Assembly: GCF_014642835.1 (NCBI RefSeq)
Contig: NZ_BMJA01000001.1
Location: forward strand, 911,263-975,262
Length of the DNA stretch: 64,000 nt
Origin: Dyella nitratireducens
GTDB lineage: Bacteria; Pseudomonadota; Gammaproteobacteria; Xanthomonadales; Rhodanobacteraceae
Reading direction: 5' to 3'
The position numbers and the translations under genes were made by a program. Below are positions 8,542-17,622 of the stretch, piece by piece (positions within the stretch are counted from its first letter, which is position 1; the number at the start of each line of letters is the position of its first letter). A model generated the notes under the pieces. The model saw only the letters and a program-made list of their open reading frames with translations. It was not told where the DNA came from and did not search any database.

Positions 8542-9840
8542 TCAACCCGCCTTGATCTGCGAGGCCGGTGCCACGCCGCTGGCACGCCATGAAGGCAGCA
8601 GGCCGGCAAGCAGACTGGCCGCCAATGCCACTACGAAAGTCAGCAGGAACATCTTTGGGTCCAACCGCGCCAGGCTCGCGTATTCGGCCGGCTGATGCCG
8701 TGTGCCCCACAAACCCAGTTCGGCAAACAATAGGCCCAGCACGCCGCCAGCCACGCCTATCAATGCCGCCTCCATCATGAATTGGGCGAAGATGTGGCCA
8801 CGCGTCGCACCCAATGCACGCCGCACACCAATCTCCTGTGATCGGCGCAAGCATTTGGCCAGCAACAAGCCAACCGTATTCACCACGCAGACCAGCAGGA
8901 AACCAAAGGCGAGTCCCGCCTTCAGTTTTACGCTATGCGGCACCAGTTCTTCCCGGTGCATCAGCTGGGTCAAATCAGGCAAGGCCGTGTCAGAGCGATA
9001 AAACTGCCCTTGCTTGATCTGATCACGCACATAGCCATCCAAAAGATTCCGGTAGTGCGCCACCGCTTCAGCACTATCAAGCTCCACCCAGAATCCGAGC
9101 CATGTGCATGGCATGGCTCTTGGATCACGCTGGTCACCCGTGCCGAAACACTGGCCCGGCATACCGCCGATACCAGCATCCAGCGCAGCCTCCAAGGGCA
9201 TGAACACAGCATCACCATCGCCGAACGTATGTCCGTCCAATTCCGCACCATAGAAGCGCGGCTGAGGCGCCCAGTGCTTCAGCACGCCAACAATACGAAA
9301 ATCGTGACCGTGGATGCGGACGCTTCGGCCGACGCTGTCAGCACCACCAAATAGTTGGTCATTGATATAGCCTGCAATGACGACGACACGCTGGTGTGCG
9401 GCATCATCGCCCACATTCCATCCGGCACCAAACTGGAAGGGCGAATCAAACATGGGGAAAAAGTCCGCCGTGGTCAGCACCCCATTGCCCCAGATCGGCT
9501 CTACGCCATCCGACTTCGTGACGCCTACCGTCGCAGCACTCACCAGGGCCTGACGATCAGCACGATGCAGCTGTAGCAGATTCATGGCATCGCGATAGGT
9601 CAGTGTAAACGGTGGCTGGGTCTGGCCGGACACGTAACCGTCCTGGGGAAACGGATCGATCTGCGGATGAAATAGCCGCCCGCTTTTTCCAGGCAAGGGA
9701 TTGCCGGACAGGAGCGTCGCTACCGTCAACGTGGTGATCGACGCGCCGATGCCCAACGCCAGGGTAAGCACCATCAACAGCGTCAGCACTTTGTTGTGTT
9801 TCAGACTGCGTACTGCCAGATCCAGGTAGTAACCGAACAT
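8542..9840 (-). CDS. P8A: FtsX/MacB-type permease, type A
   Basis: This 432-residue permease opens with the type A N-terminus MFGYYLDLAVRSLKHNKVL and TM1 (about 20-42). The periplasmic core spans about 45-300 with the shared ADFFPMFDSPFQFG and NDQLFGGADSVG blocks. Cys231 and Cys245 form the type A cysteine pair. Three C-terminal FtsX helices carry EIGVRRALGATRGHIFAQF and the tail is LLPSWRASGVAPASQIKAG. It is most like P5A in the core (TYRDAMNLLQLHRADRQ), and the partner B genes are also most alike. It follows P7B after a 40-bp gap. Confidence 0.9.
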   Translation of the reverse strand: MFGYYLDLAVRSLKHNKVLTLLMVLTLALGIGASITTLTVATLLSGNPLPGKSGRLFHPQIDPFPQDGYVSGQTQPPFTLTYRDAMNLLQLHRADRQALVSAATVGVTKSDGVEPIWGNGVLTTADFFPMFDSPFQFGAGWNVGDDAAHQRVVVIAGYINDQLFGGADSVGRSVRIHGHDFRIVGVLKHWAPQPRFYGAELDGHTFGDGDAVFMPLEAALDAGIGGMPGQCFGTGDQRDPRAMPCTWLGFWVELDSAEAVAHYRNLLDGYVRDQIKQGQFYRSDTALPDLTQLMHREELVPHSVKLKAGLAFGFLLVCVVNTVGLLLAKCLRRSQEIGVRRALGATRGHIFAQFMMEAALIGVAGGVLGLLFAELGLWGTRHQPAEYASLARLDPKMFLLTFVVALAASLLAGLLPSWRASGVAPASQIKAG

Positions 9841-9880
9841 CCCGATACCTCATCGACCAACTGCCGGATAGAAAGCTCGC

Positions 9881-11137
9881 CTATACCGATCGCGTCGCCA
9901 CCACCGGCGGCACAGCCGCTGCGCGCATGGCTGGAGCAAGCACACCGGCCTGCCCGATCGCCAGCATCACGGCGGCCCCGACCGGTAGATACGTCCAAGG
10001 CAAATGCGGCAGCTCGTAGTAATGCATGAGCAGGATGTTGCCGGCATAGGCGAGCACCATTCCGATGATGATGCCGGTGCCGACAATCAACAGGTTTTCT
10101 ACGAGGAAGTCACGCAATATGTGTGCGCGGCGCGCGCCAAGGGCGCGGCGTATGCCGATCTGCCGGGTACGGCGCTGCACCCAGAAACCGGTAAGGCCCA
10201 TGATGCCCACCAGCGTGACGATCACGATCGCCAGCACCATGCCCAGCAGCAGCCATAGTGCGGCACGGGCATTCTTGAAGGCATCGTTGCGTTTTTGGAC
10301 ATAGGTCTGCACGCGCGCTCGCGCACCGCCTGCGGTCGCGCCACCGAATTGACGCTTGATCGCATTTTTCACGCCTTGCAGCGCGATGTCGCGCATCGCC
10401 GGATCCACGCGTACGGCGTAGCTCAACATGGCTGTATTGCCGATATTGCGAGCCAGCAGCACGGTGTAATCGGCACGTCCATCCGTTGCCAGGCCAAGCT
10501 CGTTGCGCAGCAAGTGTTTGACCACACCTACCACTTGATAACCATGATCACTCTTGTCGTTTGGATCGGGATCATGCAGCCATTGTCCAACGGCGGGCGT
10601 TGCACCAAACAATTTATCGGCCAAGGCCTGCGTAATGATCACGGGCTGCGTGACGCCGGTATCCCAATCCGAATCAGGGCCATTGCTGGCGCCTAAACCC
10701 CATGGCCGATACTCGCTGGGCAGAAAATCCCGTCCAGCCACCATTTCCAGTCCCAGCGTCTGCACCAGATTTTTGCCAAAGAACGCGTTGACGCCAACCG
10801 CCGCATGCGTCGCCCCCTGCAGATTGACCATCAGCGACGCGATGCTCACCATTGGCAGCCCAAACCCGGATGACGCAGCACGCACTCCAGGCACCGCGCG
10901 CAGCGCGTCTTCTCCGGCAACGGATTCGGCCGCCGTGTAAGTACGCCCCTGCGCAGCCAGGTTATCCACCAAAATCAGGTTGTCGGCATCCACGCCACTG
11001 GGCGCCAGCATCGGCTCCAAGCGCTGCCAAGCCAGGAAAAACACATTGCAAAGAATGGCGCATGCCAAGGCTACCTGCAGCAGAACCAGCGCAGGCATCA
11101 AGCTATGTCGACGCATTGGAGCCAGGATGATACGCAT
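9881..11137 (-). CDS. P7B: FtsX/MacB-type permease, type B
   Basis: The 418-residue type B permease has TM1 with CAILCNVFF, a periplasmic core, and an FtsX C-terminus with IGIRRALGARRAHILRDFL. The tail is VPPVVATRSV. The frame stays open far upstream, but the start is placed at ATG 11137. There the type B N-terminus (MRIILAPMRRHSL) begins and GAGGAG (11145-11150) gives a strong ribosome-binding site overlapping the P7A stop. P7A and P7B are the most divergent pair in the array. Confidence 0.88.
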   Translation of the reverse strand: MRIILAPMRRHSLMPALVLLQVALACAILCNVFFLAWQRLEPMLAPSGVDADNLILVDNLAAQGRTYTAAESVAGEDALRAVPGVRAASSGFGLPMVSIASLMVNLQGATHAAVGVNAFFGKNLVQTLGLEMVAGRDFLPSEYRPWGLGASNGPDSDWDTGVTQPVIITQALADKLFGATPAVGQWLHDPDPNDKSDHGYQVVGVVKHLLRNELGLATDGRADYTVLLARNIGNTAMLSYAVRVDPAMRDIALQGVKNAIKRQFGGATAGGARARVQTYVQKRNDAFKNARAALWLLLGMVLAIVIVTLVGIMGLTGFWVQRRTRQIGIRRALGARRAHILRDFLVENLLIVGTGIIIGMVLAYAGNILLMHYYELPHLPWTYLPVGAAVMLAIGQAGVLAPAMRAAAVPPVVATRSV

Positions 11138-11148
11138 GCATGTGCTCC

Positions 11149-12483
11149 TCAAGCGCTTTTGACTTGCAAGCCAGGTTGCACCATCGACACCCGCCACGAT
11201 GGCAACAAGCCCACCAACACGCCGACAGCAAGAGCGAGTGCGAACAGTGCCGCAAACATCGCCACATCGAGCCGGGCCAGATCGGTGAAGCCCTGATCCT
11301 GCATCCGCAGCAAAGCCAGCCCCAACAAGGTGAGTGGCCACGCCAATACCCCGCCAAGCAGACAAACCATGCCGGCCTCGAACAAGTGGTGCAGCATCAC
11401 CGCGCGCCGTGACGCCCCCAGCGCGCGCCGAATACCGACCTCGGCGCCGCGCCGCATGAACTTCGCCGCCAGCAAGCCCGCCACGTTCACCATGCATAAC
11501 AGCAAAAACGAACCGGCCAACAAGACGTTGAGCCGCACGTTGTCCGGTATCGCGTTCTGTAGCGTCAACCACCGCTGCACGCTCAACAATTGCGACTGCG
11601 GTTTCTTGCCAAAGCTTCCCAGCGGCTGCTGTTGCGCGTAGTGATCGAGAAAGCTGCGGTATGCGGTGACCTCCTGCGGCGTGTCGAGCTGCACCCAGAA
11701 GGCCAGCCATTCGCAATGCATCGGATCAACGGCAATGTACTGCTTGCTTTTTTCCGTCACGTCATCGCAACCGTCGGTACTGGAAGACGCCAGACCAACA
11801 TCGATGGCTGCGCCGAAAGGCACGAAAATGCTTTCACGCTCATTGCCACTGAAAGTCCAGGCATTCAGGCCATAGAAGTGAGGTTGCGGCGCATAAGGCT
11901 GACTGACGCCGATCACGCGGAAAGCATGGTGCTTGATCTGCACCACCCGGCCGATGGCCTTCGGCGTGCCGAACAGTTTTTGCGCCAGCTCACTATCGAT
12001 AACGGCAACCGGCGTGCGTGCTGCATCCTCCGCCGCGGTCCAATTGCGCCCGTCCTGCAATGCGACGCCGAACATCGGAATGAAATCGCTGCTCGTGGCC
12101 AGCAGCTGCTCATTGGATGGCTCCCCCTTGTCGCCCCCGACCTGCGCGTCCAGGTCGGCCATCGCGGCCTGCAGCGTTCCTTTGTGTGCCGCCAGCAATG
12201 CCTCGGCGTCCGGCGTCTTCAGACGCTTGTAATCATAGGTGGCCCAGTCGCTATCCAGAGACCGGTACGTCTGCGACTTGGCCAGTACTGTATCGACCCA
12301 GGCGAGATGGAGATGCTGGCTACGCCCACGCAATGGATCGGCGGACAGCATGTGCAGCAGCGCCAACGTCGTCATGCTCGCGGCCAGGCCAATCGCCACC
12401 GTCAGCACGGCCAGTGCCGTGGTCTTCGGATAACGGCGCAAGCCCCGCAAGGCCAGTTCCATGCTGTATCCCATCATAGACAA
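11149..12483 (-). CDS. P7A: FtsX/MacB-type permease, type A (divergent)
   Basis: The 444-residue type A member has an atypical N-terminus (SMELALRGLRRYPKTTALAV) and a core that departs most from the others. It lacks the usual VPQID/PQIDP block after TM1 but keeps PLRGRS, IPMFGVALQDGRNW and the pair Cys239/Cys257. The FtsX C-terminus has EVGIRRALGASRRAVMLHHL and ends LLPSWRVSMVQPGLQVKSA. ATG 12483 is used; ATG 12474 (MGYSMEL) would match other A genes better. An AGGGGAG ribosome-binding site lies upstream. It follows P6B after 44 bp. Confidence 0.87.
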   Translation of the reverse strand: MSMMGYSMELALRGLRRYPKTTALAVLTVAIGLAASMTTLALLHMLSADPLRGRSQHLHLAWVDTVLAKSQTYRSLDSDWATYDYKRLKTPDAEALLAAHKGTLQAAMADLDAQVGGDKGEPSNEQLLATSSDFIPMFGVALQDGRNWTAAEDAARTPVAVIDSELAQKLFGTPKAIGRVVQIKHHAFRVIGVSQPYAPQPHFYGLNAWTFSGNERESIFVPFGAAIDVGLASSSTDGCDDVTEKSKQYIAVDPMHCEWLAFWVQLDTPQEVTAYRSFLDHYAQQQPLGSFGKKPQSQLLSVQRWLTLQNAIPDNVRLNVLLAGSFLLLCMVNVAGLLAAKFMRRGAEVGIRRALGASRRAVMLHHLFEAGMVCLLGGVLAWPLTLLGLALLRMQDQGFTDLARLDVAMFAALFALALAVGVLVGLLPSWRVSMVQPGLQVKSA

Positions 12484-12527
12484 CGTCGCTCCCCTGTTCC
12501 TGTCGCAAGCAAATACCCACTACGCCG

Positions 12528-13757
12528 TCATACGGATCGCGTCGCCACCACCGGCGGTACCGCCGCCGCACGCAATGCCGGCCCAAGCACCGCAGCCTGT
12601 CCAAGGCACCAGAGCAGCATCGCGCCCACCGGCAAGTAAGTGAGCGGCAGACGCGGCAGCTCGTAATGCACGATCAGGAACAGGTTGATGCCGTAGGCCA
12701 GCACCATGCCGAGCACGATGCCGAACGTGGTGAGCAGAAAATTCTCGGTTTGAAAATAGGTGAGGATGTGCCCGCGCGTGGCGCCCAGCGCACGGCGCAC
12801 GCCGATGCTGCGATTGCGCTGCGACACCCAGAAGCTGGCCAGACCAACGATGCCCAGCGCGGTGACAACCAGCAGCGCCAGGCAGACGCCCATCAGGATG
12901 CCTGCCATGGCTCGATCGTTACGAAAGAAGTTGTAGCGCATCTGGTCCCAGGTGCCGCTGTCCAGCACGATGCGGTTGGGATCGAGCGCGTTGAGCTTGG
13001 CGAGCGCCGCCTTCAACACGCGCTCGCGGTCCTTCGGGTCGCAGCGCAGTACGTAATACGAACCCGCCGACATCGACAGGCGCACCGGATGGATCAGGCT
13101 GTACTGGGCACCTCGCTCCAGCAGATTCGGGCGCACCAGTCCTTTCACGACGCCGACCACGGTGAGCGCGAAGTTCCTGCCGATGTAAACCTGTTTGCCC
13201 AGTGGATTTTGTCCGGGCCAAAGCCGGTCGGCCACGGCACGGGTGATCAGCACCGACGTGGGTATCTCTTTCATATCTCCGGTTTGCAGCGCCTTGTCGA
13301 TCTTGTCCAGATCGCGGTATTCCTCGGGGTTGAACGCACGCCCGGCCTCAAGCTGCACACCCAAGGTGGAAAGCAGGTTCTCGCCGAAATATTGCGTGGC
13401 ATCCATCGTTTCCATCTGTTGGGCCGGATCGAGCCACAAGCTGGAGTTCGAGGAAGAACCACTCATCGGCAAATGGTCGATGATCATCGCCGATTTGACG
13501 CCCTGCACTTCCCTCAGTCCGGCCAGGTCAGCCTCCGTACGCGCCATCGCATCAGGACGGGCGCCGATAAAGGCCAGCTGCAGGTAGACCAGCTCGTGCT
13601 CGGCGATGTAACTGGGTATCGCCATGCGCTCCAGGCGCTGGCTGATCAGGAAAATGGCGTTGCACACGATGGCGCAGGTGAGCGCGATTTGCGCGATCAG
13701 CAGAAACACCGTGAATTTGTGGCGCCCGAGCGTCGCGAGAATGGGTTTGATGTCCAT
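12528..13757 (-). CDS. P6B: FtsX/MacB-type permease, type B
   Basis: The 409-residue type B permease starts MDIKPILATLGRHK. TM1 includes TCAIVCNAIF. Its core carries the shared pattern LGVQLEAGRAFNPEEYRD. The C-terminus has IGVRRALGATRGHILTYFQTEN and ends VPPVVATRSV. The ATG at 13757 follows the P6A stop (13759) with a 1-nt gap, so the pair is translationally coupled. The residues after TM1 (IPSYIAEHELVYLQLAF) are unlike the other B genes. Confidence 0.9.
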   Translation of the reverse strand: MDIKPILATLGRHKFTVFLLIAQIALTCAIVCNAIFLISQRLERMAIPSYIAEHELVYLQLAFIGARPDAMARTEADLAGLREVQGVKSAMIIDHLPMSGSSSNSSLWLDPAQQMETMDATQYFGENLLSTLGVQLEAGRAFNPEEYRDLDKIDKALQTGDMKEIPTSVLITRAVADRLWPGQNPLGKQVYIGRNFALTVVGVVKGLVRPNLLERGAQYSLIHPVRLSMSAGSYYVLRCDPKDRERVLKAALAKLNALDPNRIVLDSGTWDQMRYNFFRNDRAMAGILMGVCLALLVVTALGIVGLASFWVSQRNRSIGVRRALGATRGHILTYFQTENFLLTTFGIVLGMVLAYGINLFLIVHYELPRLPLTYLPVGAMLLWCLGQAAVLGPALRAAAVPPVVATRSV

Positions 13758-13758
13758 G

Positions 13759-15063
13759 TCAGTTCGCCTTCAATTGCAGCGCCGGTGTGATCCGGCATGC
13801 ACGCCAGGCCGGCAGCAAACCCGCCAGCAAACTGGCGCAGACCGCAAGCCCAAACGTCGTCAGCAGCATGCTTGAGTCCATATGCGCCAGCCTGGCGTAG
13901 TCCGTCGGCTGCTGGCGTACCAGCCACAAGCCGAACAACGCCAACAGCAAGCCGAGCGTGCCGCCAACCACGCCCACCACACCCGACTCCATCAGCAATT
14001 GCCCAAACAGCGCGCGTTGCGAAGCTCCCAAGGCGCGGCGCACACCTAGCTCGCCGGCACGGCGCATGAACTTCGACAGCATCAGGCCCACCGTATTGAC
14101 CAGGCAGACCACGAGAAAGCCCAACGCCAGCCATACCTGCAGGCGTGTATCGCTAGGCACCACTTGCTGGTAATCCAGCCACTGCATCACATTGCGCAGG
14201 CGCACGTTAGGCGGGCGCAGGAATCGCCCTGCCGCATGCTGCTCCTGCGAGTAATGCACCAGAAAATCCTGATAGGCCGCCGCCTGCTGCGGCGTGTCGA
14301 GCTGCACCCAGAACTGCAGCCACACGCAAGACGCGTGCTCAAGCGTGTTGTTGTCGCCACCGCCATTGCCCCAGCAGTCCGTGTTGCCGGCGTGGTCCAT
14401 GCGCACATCGCGCGACGTCGACAAGGGCAGGAATATATCCTCGTCGTCGGCATAGCTGCCCATATAGATCTGGTAGAAATGCGGTTGCGGGTGCCATGCG
14501 CCAAGTACGCCGATAATGCGGAAGGCGGTTTCCTGCAGCCGCAGCGTCTTGCCCACGCTGTTCTGGCCACCGAACAACTTGTCGTTCAACTTCGCACTGA
14601 TCACCACCACGCGCGCCTTGCTGTCGTCCTCGATCGAACCCCAGGCATTGCCGTACTGAAACGGCACGTCGAACATCGGGAAGAAATCCGCCGATGTGTA
14701 CAGCGCCATCGCATGAAACGGATAGATGCTCGACTGTGCCGGCTGCAGCGGCACCATCCCTCCGGTCATCAAGGCTTGTCGCGTGGCGCGCTTTGCGTGC
14801 AACAGATACATGCCGTCGATCCAGCTGACCTGATCCGGCGGTTCGACATTCGGCTCGTAATCGGCCATGTCACGCGGATCGATCTGCGGGTAATACAACG
14901 ATGCGCTACGTCCCGGCAGCGGATCGCCGGACAACACATGCAACACCGTCAACGTGGTCATGCTGGCACCGATACCCATGGCGATGGCAAGCACCATCAA
15001 ACCGGTCAGCACTTTGTTGCGCCGGAGGCTGCGTACCGCCATATCCAGGTAATAACCGAACAT
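13759..15063 (-). CDS. P6A: FtsX/MacB-type permease, type A
   Basis: This 434-residue type A permease begins MFGYYLDMAVRSLRRNKVL and has MGIGASMTTLTVL in TM1. Core blocks include YPQIDPRDMADYE, ADFFPMFDVPFQYG and NDKLFGGQNSVG, and Cys230/Cys246 flank a glycine-rich loop (WGNGGGDN). The FtsX segment is ELGVRRALGASQRALFGQLL and the tail LLPAWRACRITPALQLKAN. A GGGGAGAGGG ribosome-binding site precedes the ATG. It lies only 12 bp after P5B, the tightest junction between pairs. Confidence 0.9.
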   Translation of the reverse strand: MFGYYLDMAVRSLRRNKVLTGLMVLAIAMGIGASMTTLTVLHVLSGDPLPGRSASLYYPQIDPRDMADYEPNVEPPDQVSWIDGMYLLHAKRATRQALMTGGMVPLQPAQSSIYPFHAMALYTSADFFPMFDVPFQYGNAWGSIEDDSKARVVVISAKLNDKLFGGQNSVGKTLRLQETAFRIIGVLGAWHPQPHFYQIYMGSYADDEDIFLPLSTSRDVRMDHAGNTDCWGNGGGDNNTLEHASCVWLQFWVQLDTPQQAAAYQDFLVHYSQEQHAAGRFLRPPNVRLRNVMQWLDYQQVVPSDTRLQVWLALGFLVVCLVNTVGLMLSKFMRRAGELGVRRALGASQRALFGQLLMESGVVGVVGGTLGLLLALFGLWLVRQQPTDYARLAHMDSSMLLTTFGLAVCASLLAGLLPAWRACRITPALQLKAN

Positions 15064-15075
15064 GTTCCCTCTCCC

Positions 15076-16284
15076 CTATATGGTCCGCGTTGCTTCCACT
15101 GGCGGTACGGAGGCGGCGCGCAAGGCCGGACCGAGCACGGCCAACTGGCCAAGCAGCCATAGCGCTGCAGCACCGCCACCCAGGTAATACCAAGGCATGC
15201 GGCTCACTTCGTAATGACGCATCAGATAGATGTTGATGGCGAAGGCCAGCACCAGGCCGAGCAACACCCCCGCGGTGCTCAGCAAAAAGTTCTCGGTCTG
15301 GAAGTAAGCCAGGATCTGTCGGCAGGAAGCGCCGACGGCGCGGCGTATGCCGATCTGCTTGCGGCGCTGTCCGACCCAGAAGCTGGTAAGGCCGACAATG
15401 CCCAGCGCGGTCACGGCCAGCATCACCACGCATACCAGCACGAGCATCCAGGCCAGATTGCGGCTGCCGGCAAAATAATCCGCGCGCACGTCGGCAAAGG
15501 TTTTCCCTTCCAGCACTGCGCCGGGCTCCAGCTTGCCGAGTGTTTGCATGGCCTGCTGCAAAACGTGGTCGCGATCGGCGGGATCGCTGCGCAAGATGTA
15601 GTTGTTCAATTCGGCACTGGGGCGCTGCGGAAAGAACACGCTGGAATATTTTCCGGACACGCCGGCGAAGCTCGGATCCTGCGCGATCACGTCGGCGACC
15701 ACACCAATCACCGTCCAGGTATTGATGTCACTGTAGATTTGCTGCCCCAGCGCGCTCTGCCCCGGCCACCAGCGTTTGGCGTCGCTTTGATTGACCAGCA
15801 CGACATGGCTGGCGGATTGATGGTTGGGCAGCAGTTCGCCCTGCGCGTATTCCTCGTCGGTGAAATAACGCCCTTGCAATAGCTTGAGCCCAAGGGCCTG
15901 CTCGGCGCCTTTGCCGATGAGATAGACCGAGCTGTTGACCTGTGGCTCCTCGTTCGGCTTGCTGGCAAAGCCGTTGAACATGGCGTCCGGCCCCAGAGGA
16001 GGCTCATTGATCGCCGCCACGGTTTTCACACCGGGCATCGCCCGCAAAGCGGCCACGTCGCGGGACACGCTATCGGCAGCCAGCCGGCCATCCAGGCCAC
16101 CGATATGGATGACCGACACGCCTTGCTCATCGATGGCGTTCGGCGCACGCCCGTCGATCACGCATTGGGCGACCATGAACACGGCATTGCACAACACTGC
16201 ACAGGCCAGCGCGATCTCCAGCACGATAAGCAAGGCCGGGACGCGATGCTTGTGCAGGCTGGCGAGAATCGGGCGGATTTCCAT
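15076..16284 (-). CDS. P5B: FtsX/MacB-type permease, type B
   Basis: The 402-residue protein is the shortest B member. It starts MEIRPILASLHKHR; TM1 has ALACAVLCNAVF, followed by NAIDEQGVSVIHIGG, close to P8B. The core has LGLKLLQGRYFTDEEYAQG. The FtsX end has IGIRRAVGASCRQILAYFQTEN and the tail VPPVEATRTI. It starts 9 bp after the P5A stop. Like the other members, it has no ATPase domain of its own. Confidence 0.9.
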   Translation of the reverse strand: MEIRPILASLHKHRVPALLIVLEIALACAVLCNAVFMVAQCVIDGRAPNAIDEQGVSVIHIGGLDGRLAADSVSRDVAALRAMPGVKTVAAINEPPLGPDAMFNGFASKPNEEPQVNSSVYLIGKGAEQALGLKLLQGRYFTDEEYAQGELLPNHQSASHVVLVNQSDAKRWWPGQSALGQQIYSDINTWTVIGVVADVIAQDPSFAGVSGKYSSVFFPQRPSAELNNYILRSDPADRDHVLQQAMQTLGKLEPGAVLEGKTFADVRADYFAGSRNLAWMLVLVCVVMLAVTALGIVGLTSFWVGQRRKQIGIRRAVGASCRQILAYFQTENFLLSTAGVLLGLVLAFAINIYLMRHYEVSRMPWYYLGGGAAALWLLGQLAVLGPALRAASVPPVEATRTI

Positions 16285-16293
16285 GCGTGATCC

Positions 16294-17595
16294 TCAGGCC
16301 GACTTCAGCTGCGGGGCGGGCGTCACGACACAGGCGCGCCATGCCGGCAGGATGCCGGCAACGAGGCTTGCCATCAGTGCCACGGCAAACGTGCACAAGA
16401 ACATCTGGCCATTCAGATGCGCCAGACTGGCGTACTCGGCAGGTTGCTGGCGGATGCACCACAAGCCGAACAACGCAAACATCAAGCCCAGCCCGCCACC
16501 GACCAGGCCGATCAACCCGGCCTCCGCCATGAATTGCGCAAAGATCGCCGCGCGTGAAGCACCCAGGGCCCGCCGCACCCCAATCTCGTTCGTACGGCGC
16601 AAACATTTGGCCAGCAGCAGACCCACCGTGTTGACCATGCAGATCAGCAAAAAGCTGAAGGCAAGTCCGGTTTGCATGCGCACATTATCGGGAACCACCT
16701 GCTGGCTATCGAGCCATGGCATCAGGCCGGACAAGCCGATGCGCGATCGCTGGAAACGCCCCAGCGCAACCTGTTGCTCGGCGTAGCTGGCCAGAAAGGA
16801 TTGGTACGCAGAGACTGCTGCCGCATCCGGCAATTGCACCCATAGCCCCAACCAGATAGTCGGCGAGTTCTCGATGACCTGCTTGTCACCGGCCGCGTAA
16901 GACATGCTGTTGATCGGATCCATGCCCGCCGCCCTGGCCGACTGCAATGGCAGGAACACCGCCTCACCCTTGCCGTAGTTGGGACCGCCCAGGTACAACG
17001 AATAGAAGCGAGGCTGCGGCGCCCAGTGCCGAAGCACGCCAATGATGCGGAAGTCCTGATCGTTGATGCGCAAACTGCGGCCGACACTGTTGGCGCCGCC
17101 GAACAGCTGATCATTGAGGTAGTCGGCGATCACCACCACCTTGGCGCGATTGTCGTCGTCCGCAGCGCTCCATCCGCTGCCATATTGAAATGGCGCCTCG
17201 AACATGCTGAAGAAATCAGCGGTGGCCATCACGCCATTGCTGAAGAATGGGCGTTGCTGCGTGGTCGTGGGTATCAGCTTGACCCGGGTCATCGCCATCG
17301 CCGCCTGGTGCTCGGCCCGATGTGCGTGCAGCAGATTCATGGCGTCGGTGTAGGTCGTCAGCCAGGGCAATTTGCCGCTGCGGGAGAACGGGCGATCCTT
17401 GGGATAGGGATCAAGCTGCACATAAAACAACTGCCCGCTCTTTTGCGGCAGCGGATCGCCGGACAGCAGCCGCAACACGGTGAGTGTCGTCATCGATGCG
17501 CCGATGCCAAGCGCCAAGGTGACCACCATCAAAAGGGTGAGCACCTTGTTGCGCTTGAAACTACGCAGCGCCAGATCGAGGTAGTAGCCCAGCAT
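16294..17595 (-). CDS. P5A: FtsX/MacB-type permease, type A, lacking the cysteine pair
   Basis: The 433-residue type A permease begins MLGYYLDLALRSFKRNKVL and has LGIGASMTTLTVL in TM1. Core blocks are FYVQLDPYPKD, ADFFSMFEAPFQYG and NDQLFGGANSVG. The region that holds two cysteines in the other seven A proteins (here about 228-248, NSMSYAAGDKQVIENSPTIW) has none, so the proposed disulfide is absent. The rest is intact, including EIGVRRALGASRAAIFAQF and the tail ILPAWRACVVTPAPQLKSA. It follows P4B after 27 bp. Confidence 0.9.
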   Translation of the reverse strand: MLGYYLDLALRSFKRNKVLTLLMVVTLALGIGASMTTLTVLRLLSGDPLPQKSGQLFYVQLDPYPKDRPFSRSGKLPWLTTYTDAMNLLHAHRAEHQAAMAMTRVKLIPTTTQQRPFFSNGVMATADFFSMFEAPFQYGSGWSAADDDNRAKVVVIADYLNDQLFGGANSVGRSLRINDQDFRIIGVLRHWAPQPRFYSLYLGGPNYGKGEAVFLPLQSARAAGMDPINSMSYAAGDKQVIENSPTIWLGLWVQLPDAAAVSAYQSFLASYAEQQVALGRFQRSRIGLSGLMPWLDSQQVVPDNVRMQTGLAFSFLLICMVNTVGLLLAKCLRRTNEIGVRRALGASRAAIFAQFMAEAGLIGLVGGGLGLMFALFGLWCIRQQPAEYASLAHLNGQMFLCTFAVALMASLVAGILPAWRACVVTPAPQLKSA

Positions 17596-17622
17596 ATCCT
17601 CGTTTCCCTCGCCTGGCTGGCG